From Sphingobacterium sp. UBA4616 (lineage in GTDB: Bacteria > Bacteroidota > Bacteroidia > Sphingobacteriales > Sphingobacteriaceae), in the NCBI GenBank assembly GCA_002386525.1, contig DGIS01000034.1:124463-188462 (forward strand): a stretch of 64,000 nucleotides of DNA, written 5' to 3'. The translations under genes and the position numbers were made by a program. Below the pieces are notes generated by a model. That model saw only the letters and a program-made list of their open reading frames with translations, did not search any database and was not told the origin of the DNA. Of the stretch, positions 9,937 to 20,315 are shown piece after piece; position 1 is the first letter of the stretch, and every line of letters begins with the position of its first letter.

Positions 9937-12900
9937 CTAGAGCTTCTGGCGGTGTTTTTCCTGAAAGGCAGAGGGTGTAATGCCGAATTCCTCCCGAAAT
10001 ACTTTGGTGAAATATTTCGGATCTGTAAAGCCAACTTGGTAGGCAATTTCAGCAATAGACCACTGTCCGTTTTCGAGCATATGCTGCGCCCGCTGCAAAC
10101 GGATGTTCCGGATAAATTCTACCGGAGTCTTACCCGTCAGGTCAAAGATACGACGGTATAGGGTTGCGCGCCCCAAGGCAAAAGCCTCACCAAGTCCCTG
10201 CACGGAGAGGTTTGAATTGCCCATGTTGGCCTCGACATAGGCCAGCACCTTCGTGATCCATTCATTATCGAGCGGCGAAGTGTCCAGTTCACTGGCAGCT
10301 ACTGAGACCTGCTTTTGGTAAGTTTCCTTAAAACGGTCCTGTTGCGCCAGTAGGTTTTTCATTTTTGAGATCAGCATTTCCATGCGGAAAGGCTTGGTGA
10401 TGTAATCGTTAGCTCCCTTTTCTAGGGCCTGCAGCTGACGCTGCTCTGAATTTACCACGGTAAGCAGGATAAAAGGAATAAATGCCGTCCGTTTGTCCGT
10501 CTTAATTTTCTGGCAGAGCTCCGCACCATTCATTTCGGGCATATTGAGATCGCTAACGATCAGATCGGGATGCTCAGCGAGCGCCTTCTGCCAGCCTTCC
10601 TTTCCATTGGAGGCCACAATAACATGAAAATAAGGCTGTAGGAACTCCTTCATATAACTGCGGTAATCTTCGTTATCTTCAACCAGCAGTACAGTTTTGT
10701 GCATCGAAAAGGGGGTGCCTAGTTCTTCGGGCAGCACAGGATCGGACATTGCTTCGGCATGCTCCTGTAACGCTTGCAACGGCAGTCGCAGCACCAAAGC
10801 ACTACCTTGTCCGACTTCGCTTTCAGCATGGAGGGTCCCCTGGTGCAGCTTGGCAAACTCGCGGCTGATGGCCAGCCCGATACCACTCCCCTGATTGATC
10901 ATATTTTTGGGCAGTTCATTCTGAAAAAAACGTTCAAAAATCTGTTCCAACCTATCGGCAGCAATACCTATCCCCGTGTCGCTGACGCGAATTTCAAGCC
11001 TATCATCCCCTCTGGTGTCGACAGATAAGGTCACCTTCCCGCCTTCGGGTGTAAATTTAAAAGCATTGGTTAACAGGTTGAACAGAATTCGTTCCATTTT
11101 ATCCGGATCTAGGGCGGCCCAAACATCCTCGCCCAACGTTTCGAAGGCAAACTGCACCTGCCGTTTTTCAGCCAGGTCCAAAAACGACTCATAGACCTCT
11201 TTACAAAACCCAAAAATCCGAAGGTCTTTTTTATGCACATGGAGCTCACCAAGCTCCAGTTTACGAAAATCGAGCAGTTGGTCGACGAAATTGAGCAGGC
11301 GTCTGGCATTTCGGTGGATCAACCGGAATTGGCGGTGTTCATTTTCCGGATAAGGCTGATCCAACAGTTTTTCAACTGGCGTCAGGATCAAGGATAGTGG
11401 AGTCTTAAGCTCGTGACTGACATTGGTAAAGAAGTGAATCTTCATGGCATCCAGCTCCTGCCTACGCAGCAGCTCCTGCTCCTGTTGCTCTTGCTTAAAT
11501 TTCAGGCGCGTACGGTTAATAATCCGATAGCGCCCCCAGACCAGTCCCAGCACGATGACCACGCCATAAAAGCCATATGCCCAGGCACTCGCCCAAAAAG
11601 GGGGCCTAATTTCAATTTCCAGTTTAGCATATACTGGATTGGCAGCTCCGCTTTCTTCGGCACGGACCACCAGCGTATATTTTCCGGGTGCTAATCCCGT
11701 AAAACTTATTTTTCGGTTGTTCCCATCCACGGTGACCCACTGGTCATGCAGCCCCTGCATCTGGTAGCTGTAGTTTATTTTTCCGGCGTTGACAAAATTA
11801 AGTGCCGCAAATTGGATTGCAAACGCATTCTGATCGTATTTTAAAGCCAGTTTACGGGTGGTGGATATACTCTCAGACAAAATTAGGTTGCCCTCATAGT
11901 GCTCCCCCACACGCACACTATTATTGAACAGCTGGAGATCGGTAAACAGCAACGGATAACGATGCCCTTTCACTTGGTCATTAGGTGGAAAGAAAAGGTT
12001 AAACCCATTACTGCCACCAAATGCCAATTCACCTGCTTTGGTGATAAATGCCGCGTCATCATTGAAGACATTGCCCTGCAGGCCGTCCGTCTCATCGTAA
12101 TTCCGAAACGACAATTTAACACCATCCTTTAGGTATTGTGGAGAAATTCTGGACAAGCCATTAGGTGTACTGGCCCAGATCGCATGCTGATGGTCCATAA
12201 TGAGACGCAAGATCGTCTGGTGGGGCAAGCCATCCGCTTTGTGATATTTGAAAAACTTTTTTTGTTCCGGATTATAAATCGATAAGCCATCGCGTGTTGC
12301 GATCCAGATCAAACCCTTTGCATCCTCAATAATATCCAGAACTGTGGTATTACAGAGGCTATTTTCAGCGCCCTGCTGATAGCTAAAGTGTTGCAACAAT
12401 CTTCTATTCCGATCATACAGTTCGATACCCGCCGATCCACCCACCCACAGGTTTCCTTTACGGTCTTCCATGATGGCGTTGACCGAAAAATTAAAGGGAT
12501 GTTTGTAGCGGTAATCCACGAAGGTATTTGTGCTACGGTCCAAAAGCTGAAGTCCATTATTTAATGTTCCCACCCACAAACGTCTTTCGCGATCCTCAAA
12601 TATTTCCCACACATTATCCTCCGATAAGCTGCCTGGCCGCTTGCTATCGTGTCGATAGTAAGTAAATCGCTGACCGTCGTAACTATTCAGTCCACCAAAA
12701 TAAGTACCGATCCACAGCTTGTTATCGCGGTCGACATATAAGCTCGCAATAATATTACTTGAAGGCCCGCTCCCATTGTTGGCCTGCAGAAACTTTGTAA
12801 ATGTTTTTGCTGTCCGATCGTAATAAAGTAAGCCGCGCCCATTCGTTCCGATCCACAGATTACCGCGTTTATCTTCGGCAAAGCAATTCACATCGTCGAA

Positions 12901-14031
12901 AGGCAAGCTTTTCGGATTATTCGGATCGTGACGGTATTGTGGAAAAGAAGATTTTGTTTCGCTATAGGAATTAATGCCAGCTTTGAAGGTGCCCATCCAG
13001 ATCGTTCCTGACTCATCCTTTAATAATGACTGTATGGCATTTCCCGGTAAAATTTCTTTTGTACCAAATTCATTCGATATATAGCTAATGGCTCCTTTTT
13101 GTTTATCAACGAGGTTGATTCCACCGTGATCCGTAGCAATCCATATCTTTCCCCTATCGTCCTGCACGATCCCATTGACAATATCGTTATTGAGTTGAAA
13201 TTGCCCCGGCTTTCGATCGAGGGTCAACCACCTATTCGCTGCAGACCGCAACCAATAGACCGCATTAGCTTTACCCGGTACATAGACCCAAGCATCATCC
13301 TGAGCATCTATAAACAGGTGGTAGGCCTGCTCGGCATTGCTTGCGGGCACATGCAACCGTCTGAGCAATTGATGATCCGAATAGCGCCGTACGTCCACTG
13401 TTCCATCTGCATACACTATCCAGCTCTGCTGCTTCGAATCAAACGCTAGTGAGGAGACCGCATTGCTATAAAGCGGTCGGCTGCTGTTTTGCATATTCAA
13501 AAGCTGCGACTTCTTCTCCCGGATGAGGTATTTATAAATCCCCTCCCCTGGGTAGATAAACCAAAAATTCCCGATGGGATCGGCAACAATTGTTTTGAAC
13601 CATTCGTGCGGCAATCCAAGCTGGGCGAGCCAACGTTTGGGCTTGGATTCAAATTGTTCATTTGCCGCATTGTATCTATTCCAGCCTTTTGGTGTATAGA
13701 TCCATAGCGAATGGAGCGGTCCTTTGACTATTTTATCGATATAATTATCGTTGATACTGGTGCTATCCTGCTCGTTGTGTAGAAACACCTTGAAGTCATA
13801 GCCGTCGAAGCGATTCAATCCTGAAGCCGTACCAAACCACAAAAATCCATTTTGATCTGTCGCCATAGCGATTACCCGACCATTGGAAAGACCGTTTTTG
13901 ATGCCCCTATTATTAAAGAAATAGCTTTTTTCCTGCGCATACGCCTTTACGCACAGCATAATTATCGCCAGCGAAAACAATAGGCGACAGTAAACCATCA
14001 AAAAAGGAAATCTTTCTTTCAATTCAGCCAA
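9937..14031 (-). CDS. Hybrid two-component system sensor/regulator (HTCS)
   Basis: The 1,364-residue protein combines sensor and regulator in one chain. After a signal peptide (ending AYAQ) come many two-component propeller repeats of the form GxLWIGTxxG, a Y_Y_Y domain (about 720 to 800), a membrane helix, a histidine kinase core with phospho-acceptor His about 873 in NVSHELKTP, and an ATPase domain. Next is a receiver domain with the acceptor Asp about 1161 in VSDLNMPEMNG, and a C-terminal AraC DNA-binding domain (IAEIAYQVGFTDPKYFTKVF). HTCS proteins sense a breakdown product in the periplasm and switch on adjacent SusCD loci, so the downstream four-gene run is the likely target. An alternative start is at 13998. 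Confidence 0.95.
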   Translation of the reverse strand: MAELKERFPFLMVYCRLLFSLAIIMLCVKAYAQEKSYFFNNRGIKNGLSNGRVIAMATDQNGFLWFGTASGLNRFDGYDFKVFLHNEQDSTSINDNYIDKIVKGPLHSLWIYTPKGWNRYNAANEQFESKPKRWLAQLGLPHEWFKTIVADPIGNFWFIYPGEGIYKYLIREKKSQLLNMQNSSRPLYSNAVSSLAFDSKQQSWIVYADGTVDVRRYSDHQLLRRLHVPASNAEQAYHLFIDAQDDAWVYVPGKANAVYWLRSAANRWLTLDRKPGQFQLNNDIVNGIVQDDRGKIWIATDHGGINLVDKQKGAISYISNEFGTKEILPGNAIQSLLKDESGTIWMGTFKAGINSYSETKSSFPQYRHDPNNPKSLPFDDVNCFAEDKRGNLWIGTNGRGLLYYDRTAKTFTKFLQANNGSGPSSNIIASLYVDRDNKLWIGTYFGGLNSYDGQRFTYYRHDSKRPGSLSEDNVWEIFEDRERRLWVGTLNNGLQLLDRSTNTFVDYRYKHPFNFSVNAIMEDRKGNLWVGGSAGIELYDRNRRLLQHFSYQQGAENSLCNTTVLDIIEDAKGLIWIATRDGLSIYNPEQKKFFKYHKADGLPHQTILRLIMDHQHAIWASTPNGLSRISPQYLKDGVKLSFRNYDETDGLQGNVFNDDAAFITKAGELAFGGSNGFNLFFPPNDQVKGHRYPLLFTDLQLFNNSVRVGEHYEGNLILSESISTTRKLALKYDQNAFAIQFAALNFVNAGKINYSYQMQGLHDQWVTVDGNNRKISFTGLAPGKYTLVVRAEESGAANPVYAKLEIEIRPPFWASAWAYGFYGVVIVLGLVWGRYRIINRTRLKFKQEQQEQELLRRQELDAMKIHFFTNVSHELKTPLSLILTPVEKLLDQPYPENEHRQFRLIHRNARRLLNFVDQLLDFRKLELGELHVHKKDLRIFGFCKEVYESFLDLAEKRQVQFAFETLGEDVWAALDPDKMERILFNLLTNAFKFTPEGGKVTLSVDTRGDDRLEIRVSDTGIGIAADRLEQIFERFFQNELPKNMINQGSGIGLAISREFAKLHQGTLHAESEVGQGSALVLRLPLQALQEHAEAMSDPVLPEELGTPFSMHKTVLLVEDNEDYRSYMKEFLQPYFHVIVASNGKEGWQKALAEHPDLIVSDLNMPEMNGAELCQKIKTDKRTAFIPFILLTVVNSEQRQLQALEKGANDYITKPFRMEMLISKMKNLLAQQDRFKETYQKQVSVAASELDTSPLDNEWITKVLAYVEANMGNSNLSVQGLGEAFALGRATLYRRIFDLTGKTPVEFIRNIRLQRAQHMLENGQWSIAEIAYQVGFTDPKYFTKVFREEFGITPSAFQEKHRQKL

Positions 14032-14083
14032 TACTTTTGAACAGGAGGAAACGCTAATTAATTATTTTCCACATTAGGATTGT

Positions 14084-14091
14084 CAAAGATA
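14084..14091 (-). promoter_or_regulatory. Candidate -7 box of the hybrid sensor gene
   Basis: The minus strand reads TATCTTTG, matching TAnnTTTG, about 53 bases before the hybrid sensor start. A TTTA lies about 21 bases further upstream and could serve as a weak -33 element. No experimental start site is known. Confidence 0.4.
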
Positions 14092-14461
14092 CGTTTATTC
14101 CCTTACATCGTATAAATTAAACTTTTTTTGGACGACGTTAATGGTTTTACTTGGGAAAGTCCTCCAACCGCCTACATACTGAGGACGTAACCGTGGATTT
14201 GCAATACTATTTATCAAGAAAAGGCCGACTTAATTTTATACCTGACTGGGTATAATTACGACTAAACGCAAATAAATATACGCGATTGGGTATACAAAGA
14301 GATCGCAAATAATAGCGTAAAACAAAGTCTTTACCCAAAAGACCGGATCGAATGTTAGAAAAAAAAGAGCGAATCATAAACCATCGCCATGCGGATATAA
14401 ATTGGTCGAATAATTGCTTTATCGAGCTATGCATATTTGCATGAACACAAAGTCGATCAAC
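14092..14461. other. Divergent intergenic region with a direct repeat
   Basis: No gene is supported here; short open frames lack any family signature. The region separates the hybrid sensor from the LRR gene. An 11-base repeat, GACTGGGTATA at 14244-14254 and GATTGGGTATA at 14284-14294, recurs 40 bases apart, and the first copy is part of an interrupted inverted repeat TATACC-GGGTATA (14238-14254). These could be regulator sites for either flanking gene, or chance. Confidence 0.4.
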
Positions 14462-15487
14462 ATGAAAAAATATATTATCGTATTCAGCTTATCCTTACTT
14501 ACGCTAAGCGTTTCAGCACAAAAGAAAAAGAAAAAAGAAGTTCCGCCACCTAAGGTGGAAGTTCCGCCTGTGGTGGAAAAGGTTCCTGACGCAGGATATG
14601 AAAATATAATGGTCGCCCCTATGCCGGCAAGGGATTTCACCAATATAAAGGCAAAAACCATCACCGGAAAAGACATCAGTTTTAACGATGTAAAAGAACT
14701 TCAGCAAGCAGATCTTTCTGAAATCAGAGAACTATCGTTCAACACATTTACTGCTGGAAAAGTGCTCGAGAGCAGCATTCTGCAGCACGTGGTCAATGAA
14801 GCCAACCAGTTGGAAAGTCTGACAGTAGAAAATTTTACGCTAACAGATTTTCCGGCGCCTAAAAACAGCAATCAAAGCTTGAAAAAATTAAAATTAACGC
14901 AGAATAAACTCGCTGCATTGCCAGCAGATTTCTCCAATTTTACTGCACTTGAAGATTTCTCCAGCACTAATCCTTTGACGGCCCTGCCAGAGTCCTTCGC
15001 ACAGCTTAAAAAGCTACAAGTGCTCGGTTTGGATAACACACTTTTTACGACTTTTCCCAAGGAAATATTTAGTTTGCACAACCTGTATTTTTTATACATA
15101 TCGGGTCAATATAAGAACCGCATGAAAGTATCGACATTGCCAGACCTTTTTGGTCAACTACCCCAACTGAAAGAGTTGGGCATAGAACATGCCGAGCTAA
15201 CAACGCTACCGAAATCGATTGCTACCCTTAAGAATTTAGAAAAAGCTCATTTTTCATTCAATAAATTTACAAGCTTCCCTGCCGCATTGTACAACATTCC
15301 CAAACTGGAATATGTCCCTTTCACCAATAATCCCCTCCAATGGGAAGAGTTTTTGACTTCCGTAAAAAATATAAAATGGAGCGGGCTTTTCTTTATAAAC
15401 GAGACGGGACTCAATAAAAAACAATACGAGCAGGTGCAACAGATCCTGAGCAAAACCGATGTATATTACGATGGCATGAATGAATAA
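14462..15487 (+). CDS. Secreted leucine-rich-repeat protein
   Basis: The open frame reaches back to 14414, but the Met at 14462 starts a clear signal peptide (KKYIIVFSLSLLTLSVSAQ), so this start is chosen, giving 341 residues. A lysine- and proline-rich linker follows, then several leucine-rich repeats of about 23 residues (LKKLKLTQNKLAALPADF, LEKAHFSFNKFTSFPAAL). It is probably periplasmic or envelope-attached and binds a protein partner. There is no enzymatic motif. It stands alone between divergent and convergent neighbours, so its context gives no function. Confidence 0.8.
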   Translation: MKKYIIVFSLSLLTLSVSAQKKKKKEVPPPKVEVPPVVEKVPDAGYENIMVAPMPARDFTNIKAKTITGKDISFNDVKELQQADLSEIRELSFNTFTAGKVLESSILQHVVNEANQLESLTVENFTLTDFPAPKNSNQSLKKLKLTQNKLAALPADFSNFTALEDFSSTNPLTALPESFAQLKKLQVLGLDNTLFTTFPKEIFSLHNLYFLYISGQYKNRMKVSTLPDLFGQLPQLKELGIEHAELTTLPKSIATLKNLEKAHFSFNKFTSFPAALYNIPKLEYVPFTNNPLQWEEFLTSVKNIKWSGLFFINETGLNKKQYEQVQQILSKTDVYYDGMNE

Positions 15488-15514
15488 AACAACAAAACCA
15501 AAGAACATTAATAT

Positions 15515-16642
15515 TTACAACGGATTCAACGAAGCTTGCTGTACAAATTTGGGTTTCACCCCAAAATGTTTTTTAAAACTCGACGAAAAATGGGCAGGGT
15601 TGTTATAGCCTAAAAAGCGGGAAATTTCGTTTATTGGCCGGTCCCCTTGTGCAAGCAAGCGCTTCGCTTTTTGCATTCTACTCGCTGTGACATAGCCATA
15701 AATGGTTGTACCGTAGCATAGTTTGAAATATTTCTTTAAATAGTTTTCATTTGTTCCCAATTCGGCAGACAACTGTGCCAATGATGGTGGATCTGTTAAT
15801 CTGCTCTCAACTATTTCTTTCGCTTTAGTCATCAGCTTTTTCATTTCAGGGCTGAGGTTACTATCTGGCGGGAGCACCCTATTGCCAACCCTATACTGAT
15901 CGAATGTACGCGCCAACAGCTCCAGAACCTTACCAAAACAAAACAGCGATTTCCATTCTTTGCCCATCTCCGGACGAAGCAGTTCAGCAATGATATGTTT
16001 CTGTTGCGCGCTGATCAATATGGAGTCGTCGAACAGTACCCCTGTCTGCGATTTTTCCAAAAGGCTATGCAACTTAAGCCGAAAAGAGCTATCTACTGGC
16101 AAATAGGACTCTACTAAAGAAATCGGTATATTGATTTCAAAAAAGCTTTCTGCTGGGCGACGATGCCATAAGCCAATAATCTGAGGTGCTGCAAACAGGT
16201 AACTTTGGACATGCCCCGGTGAGCAGCTCCCTAATAGTTCACCATCCACGTAGTACTGCCGGTCACTATTTAATGCGAAAAAAACATGAATATACGGTAC
16301 AGCATTGTTTATACAGAGATAGCCATCACTTGTAGATGTCAGTTCCGAATGCATCATATGCATACCCTGTGGCAAGACGATCTCGGAGACATTCATCTGC
16401 GAAGAATACTGTTTCATCGTATTTTGGCGAAATTGGAAAGACTGATTGCTAAATGTACGGATATCAAATGAGTAATGTGGTGGCGTGTCGGCCATTTCGC
16501 GCGCAACATGCTCATCCAAAGACCATGATTCCTGCAGATGTGCATTATTGAGAAGTACTTTTTCTAAACCATCCATAGCTAGGGTAACCTTTAAAATTCC
16601 CGAATTGCATATTTTTTCTCCGCCAAATATAAGTTTAATCAT
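15515..16642 (-). CDS. AraC-family regulator of the PchR type
   Basis: The 375-residue protein has an N-terminal sensor part and a C-terminal pair of helix-turn-helix motifs of the AraC family (LAQLSAELGTNENYLKKYFK and INEISRFLGYNNPAHFSSSF). It is divergent from the TonB siderophore receptor gene, with only 38 bases between their starts. This is the classical layout of PchR-like activators that respond to a ferric siderophore and switch on the matching receptor. No obvious Fur box was found in the short gap. Activation of the receptor is an inference from position and family. Confidence 0.88.
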   Translation of the reverse strand: MIKLIFGGEKICNSGILKVTLAMDGLEKVLLNNAHLQESWSLDEHVAREMADTPPHYSFDIRTFSNQSFQFRQNTMKQYSSQMNVSEIVLPQGMHMMHSELTSTSDGYLCINNAVPYIHVFFALNSDRQYYVDGELLGSCSPGHVQSYLFAAPQIIGLWHRRPAESFFEINIPISLVESYLPVDSSFRLKLHSLLEKSQTGVLFDDSILISAQQKHIIAELLRPEMGKEWKSLFCFGKVLELLARTFDQYRVGNRVLPPDSNLSPEMKKLMTKAKEIVESRLTDPPSLAQLSAELGTNENYLKKYFKLCYGTTIYGYVTASRMQKAKRLLAQGDRPINEISRFLGYNNPAHFSSSFKKHFGVKPKFVQQASLNPL

Positions 16643-16680
16643 CGAATTTTGTCTGCTTATTAAGATTAAATTTAAATAAG

Positions 16681-19149
16681 ATGCGAAAAATACCTATGCT
16701 TGTCGCAACCATATGGAGTTTACAACTCACCTTCACCTATGCGCAAGAAAAACAGTTATTCAACGGAACAGTTTTGGATGAATACAATGCTCCCCTTGCC
16801 GGAGCCACAATTACAGTACTTAAAACCAACCAGCATACCGCAACCGACCATCATGGGCAATTTATATTGCCTACCCTAAGTAAAGGAACGTATGATATCC
16901 GCATTCATGCAATCGGTTACAAAACCATCAAACAGAAAATATCGATTGATCCGGCACATCCCTTTACCCTGACATTTCCCATGTTTCGCGCAGAGGAAGC
17001 GCTGCAAACGGTAGAAATCTACGGGCGCAAAGAAAAGTCTTATCGAAACACGCAGTCGTTTATCGGCAGTAAGACCGAAACCAAATTACGAGATTTGCCG
17101 CAATCGGTTTCTTATGCGACCAAAGAGCTTATTGCCGACCAAGGATTGATGCGTGTAGGCGAAATTGTTAAAAATTTCAGTGGTGTAAATCAGTTTACGT
17201 TTTACGACGACATTACGATCCGAGGTTTTCGGATCAATGGTGGATCCAACACCCAGCTTGTCAACGGGATGCGTACTACAACAGGATTCTGGAAACAGCC
17301 GCTGGCCAATTACCTGGAACGGGTAGAAGTACTGAAAGGCCCATCGTCAGCCCTATTTGGGAATGCGAGCCCCGGCGGTGTCGTTAATCGTGTGACAAAA
17401 AAGCCGCTTGACGAGGCACGCAAATCGTTGCAGTTCTCGGTAGGAAGCTTCAACAACCTCCGTGCCCTGGCGGATTTCACAGGGCCTATGACATCCGATA
17501 AAACGTTGCTTTACCGCCTCAACATCGGTTATGAAAACGCACAAAGTTTTCGGGATCTGCAGTTTGACAAAAACTTGGTGCTGGCACCATCGTTTTCCTT
17601 TATTCCCTCAGAAAACACCCGTATCAATTTTGATATGGTCTATAACGATTCCAAGTCGAGACTCGACAGGGGACAATCTGTCTTTGCCAACGGTGATCTG
17701 TATTCCACCCCTATCAGCCAATCCATGAGTACGGCCAATGATTTTCTGAACGAACAAACCTATATGGTCACTGCCTCATTGAATCACCGTTTCAATGATA
17801 AATTGAGTTTCAATGCATCTTATATGAAAACAGGCTACGCCGAGGATCTTTCAGAACACCGCTCGGCCAATGCATATGCTGTAGATGGCAAAGGAGCCAA
17901 TATTGAGAATATGGTGGCAAGACAGGTTTTCATCCGAAACAGAAAACGATTTGTCGATAACATCACCGCTTTCTTCAATTACAACGTCAATACAGGTGTG
18001 CTATCCCACAAACTCATTGCCGGCTATGATTACGCGCAGGAGGTATTACCTGTGGGTGGTTCGCAGCTGACAGCGAGCGGTTACAGAAATAAAGATAATA
18101 CCGGCAGCATTGCTAAATTTGATCCTAAAAAGATCAATGATTATTTACTTGACAAAAATGGCAATCCAGTGCCCAACGTATCTAGTTTTGACCTTAGCAA
18201 CCCCCTGAAAAGTCAACAGTTGCAGGACGAAAGCAAGTATTTTTTTGCACCGGCATCCACTACATCAGTTGCTCCTACCTATTATCATCTAAATGCATTG
18301 TATGTGCAAGATCAGCTCACTCTTGGCCCGCTTCAATTATTACTGGGATTACGGTATGAGAATTACAAAGATATTGCCAATTATAAAACAGATCAGGCCG
18401 AGAATGTACACCAAGATGTGCTACTGCCACGCTTTGGCGCAGTGTATACCATCAATCCGCAGATTAATCTATACGGAACCTACGTCAAAGGCTATAACCC
18501 GCAAACGGCTTCGGCACTGGCAAATCCAAATGCAGGCGGGCCATTCGATCCGCTCGAAAATGACATGACCGAGTTTGGATTAAAAACCGCCTGGTTGGAT
18601 GGAAAATTACAGGCGAGTACAGCCATCTATCAGATCAATCAGAAGAACACCCTTTATCCTGCACCTACTGCCGAAAATGCGGATTTGATGGAACAGATCG
18701 GTAAGGAAAGATCCAAAGGGATAGAGTTTGACATTCAGGGTCAGATCCTTCCGTATTGGAGCATTATCGCTTCTTATGCTTACAACGATGCCAGAATTAC
18801 CGAAGGCGGGAATAATGAAGAACTGAACAAACAAAAACCCAATGCGCCTCAGAATACCGCGAATATCTGGACCAGATTTTCTATTCCCTCCGGAAAAGCC
18901 AAAGGTCTGGGAATCGGCGTCGGCGCCAACTACGTAGACAAGCGATACCTGTCGCTTAACTTGAACCAGACAATACCCTCATACAGTTTATTGAATGCTG
19001 CCTTGTACTATTCCATTGGTAAGGTGCAGCTGCAGGCCAACTTCAATAATATCACCAATAAAACCCATTGGGTAGGTGGTTACGATTACATCCGTCTATT
19101 CCCAGGTGCACCACGAAACTTCCTATTTACACTCGGCTATACCTTTTAA
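16681..19149 (+). CDS. TonB-dependent siderophore receptor
   Basis: The 822-residue protein has a signal peptide ending FTYAQ, a carboxypeptidase-like N-terminal domain (VLDEYNAPLAGATITV), a plug domain with the siderophore-receptor signature VEVLKGPSSALFGNASPGG, and a barrel ending FLFTLGYTF. It should import a ferric siderophore, probably of the hydroxamate/ferrichrome-coprogen type by overall resemblance, across the outer membrane using TonB energy. It is followed after two bases by a PepSY membrane protein and divergently controlled by an AraC regulator. The exact ligand is unknown. No siderophore biosynthesis gene is in view, so it may use foreign siderophores. Confidence 0.92.
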   Translation: MRKIPMLVATIWSLQLTFTYAQEKQLFNGTVLDEYNAPLAGATITVLKTNQHTATDHHGQFILPTLSKGTYDIRIHAIGYKTIKQKISIDPAHPFTLTFPMFRAEEALQTVEIYGRKEKSYRNTQSFIGSKTETKLRDLPQSVSYATKELIADQGLMRVGEIVKNFSGVNQFTFYDDITIRGFRINGGSNTQLVNGMRTTTGFWKQPLANYLERVEVLKGPSSALFGNASPGGVVNRVTKKPLDEARKSLQFSVGSFNNLRALADFTGPMTSDKTLLYRLNIGYENAQSFRDLQFDKNLVLAPSFSFIPSENTRINFDMVYNDSKSRLDRGQSVFANGDLYSTPISQSMSTANDFLNEQTYMVTASLNHRFNDKLSFNASYMKTGYAEDLSEHRSANAYAVDGKGANIENMVARQVFIRNRKRFVDNITAFFNYNVNTGVLSHKLIAGYDYAQEVLPVGGSQLTASGYRNKDNTGSIAKFDPKKINDYLLDKNGNPVPNVSSFDLSNPLKSQQLQDESKYFFAPASTTSVAPTYYHLNALYVQDQLTLGPLQLLLGLRYENYKDIANYKTDQAENVHQDVLLPRFGAVYTINPQINLYGTYVKGYNPQTASALANPNAGGPFDPLENDMTEFGLKTAWLDGKLQASTAIYQINQKNTLYPAPTAENADLMEQIGKERSKGIEFDIQGQILPYWSIIASYAYNDARITEGGNNEELNKQKPNAPQNTANIWTRFSIPSGKAKGLGIGVGANYVDKRYLSLNLNQTIPSYSLLNAALYYSIGKVQLQANFNNITNKTHWVGGYDYIRLFPGAPRNFLFTLGYTF

Positions 19150-19151
19150 GG

Positions 19152-20315
19152 ATGACTTTTAAAAAGATGATCTTGTTTTTACACCGCTGGATCGGATTAT
19201 TGTCCGGTCTGGTGGTTTTTATTGTGAGCATTACAGGCGCTATTTATGTATTTGAGAAGGAACTATTTGCCCTTTTTCATCCAAGTTATGTGACGGTAAC
19301 GGCACACAAAGGCGAGAAAACACTTCCCCTTTCCATCTTGAAGGCAAATGCACAGCGTGTCACCGATCATCCCATTACCCTTATCCGTGTGCCTGCTACA
19401 GATGATCAGCGACAAGTTTATCTATTTGAAGCCCTTAAGCGTCGTCCAAAGAACGATATCGTCGGCGTATTCATCAACAAAGAAATCCGCTATTGGGACC
19501 GTATTTTTGTAGACCCCTACAGCGGAAAGGTTTTAGGGAAAATAGATGTCGAAACTAATTTCTTCTGGATTGTCAGGCAGATCCATCAATTCTTATATCT
19601 GAGGCGCGATGTCGGAAGCACCATCGTAGGTACCAGCGTCTTGCTGTTTATCATTACGTTACTTTCGGGTATTTTCCTTTGGTGGCCCAAAAACCGTAAA
19701 GTCGCTGTTAAACGCCTCAAGATTAATTTTAGTGCTAAATGGAAACGCATAAACTACGATCTTCACCAAGTACTAGGCTTTTACGCTTTCTTCGTTGCTA
19801 TCGTCATTGCGGCAACGGGTTTAGTTTGGTCCTTCAAATGGTGGGAAACCAGTATTTACTGGTTGCTGGATGGTAAGCGGCCCAATAAGAAACACGAAGA
19901 GCCAAAAGCTCCAGACAATACGATAGATGCCGCCAGTGTGGCCTCGTTAGATCTGATATGGTCTGATGTTGTGAAAAAGTATGGCGCGCATGAAGGTGCT
20001 TTGGTCAATATCCCACAAAATGCTTCACTAGCCAATATTACTGTCTATAAGAAAGGAAATACCTGGTGGTCGGCTTCCGATACCTATGCCTATGATCTTC
20101 GTAGTGAAAAGTACTCTTTCAAGCGGCTGCAAAATGATAAAACATTGGGCATGAAGTGGCGCGATTCCAACTATGATATCCATGTCGGAAAAATTGCCGG
20201 GCGTACAGGCATGTGGATCGCATTTTTGACCAGTTTAATCTGCGCCTCTTTGCCGGTAACAGGCTTTTATATCTGGTATGGTAGAAAATTCAAGAAGAAG
20301 AAACGGCGTAGTTAA
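19152..20315 (+). CDS. PepSY-associated membrane protein (putative ferric-siderophore reductase)
   Basis: The frame extends back to 19068 inside the receptor gene, but the Met at 19152, two bases after the receptor stop, starts the family-typical MTFKKMILFLHRWIGLLSG, giving 388 residues. It has about four transmembrane helices with conserved His (FLHRWIGL, IHQFLYL, DLHQVLGFY) and PepSY-like periplasmic parts. Proteins of this family accompany siderophore receptors and are thought to reduce ferric siderophores in the inner membrane. Its stop overlaps by three bases the end of a broken minus-strand gene at the edge of the accessory island. Confidence 0.88.
   Translation: MTFKKMILFLHRWIGLLSGLVVFIVSITGAIYVFEKELFALFHPSYVTVTAHKGEKTLPLSILKANAQRVTDHPITLIRVPATDDQRQVYLFEALKRRPKNDIVGVFINKEIRYWDRIFVDPYSGKVLGKIDVETNFFWIVRQIHQFLYLRRDVGSTIVGTSVLLFIITLLSGIFLWWPKNRKVAVKRLKINFSAKWKRINYDLHQVLGFYAFFVAIVIAATGLVWSFKWWETSIYWLLDGKRPNKKHEEPKAPDNTIDAASVASLDLIWSDVVKKYGAHEGALVNIPQNASLANITVYKKGNTWWSASDTYAYDLRSEKYSFKRLQNDKTLGMKWRDSNYDIHVGKIAGRTGMWIAFLTSLICASLPVTGFYIWYGRKFKKKKRRS

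Noticed and set aside
14207..14434. Minus-strand frame of 75 codons before the LRR gene
   Set aside because: It has no recognisable domain, lies in an AT-rich divergent promoter region and would overlap the signals of the LRR gene.
16643..16680. Fur box between the AraC and siderophore receptor genes
   Set aside because: The 38-base gap was read for the GATAATGATAATCATTATC pattern and no convincing match was found.
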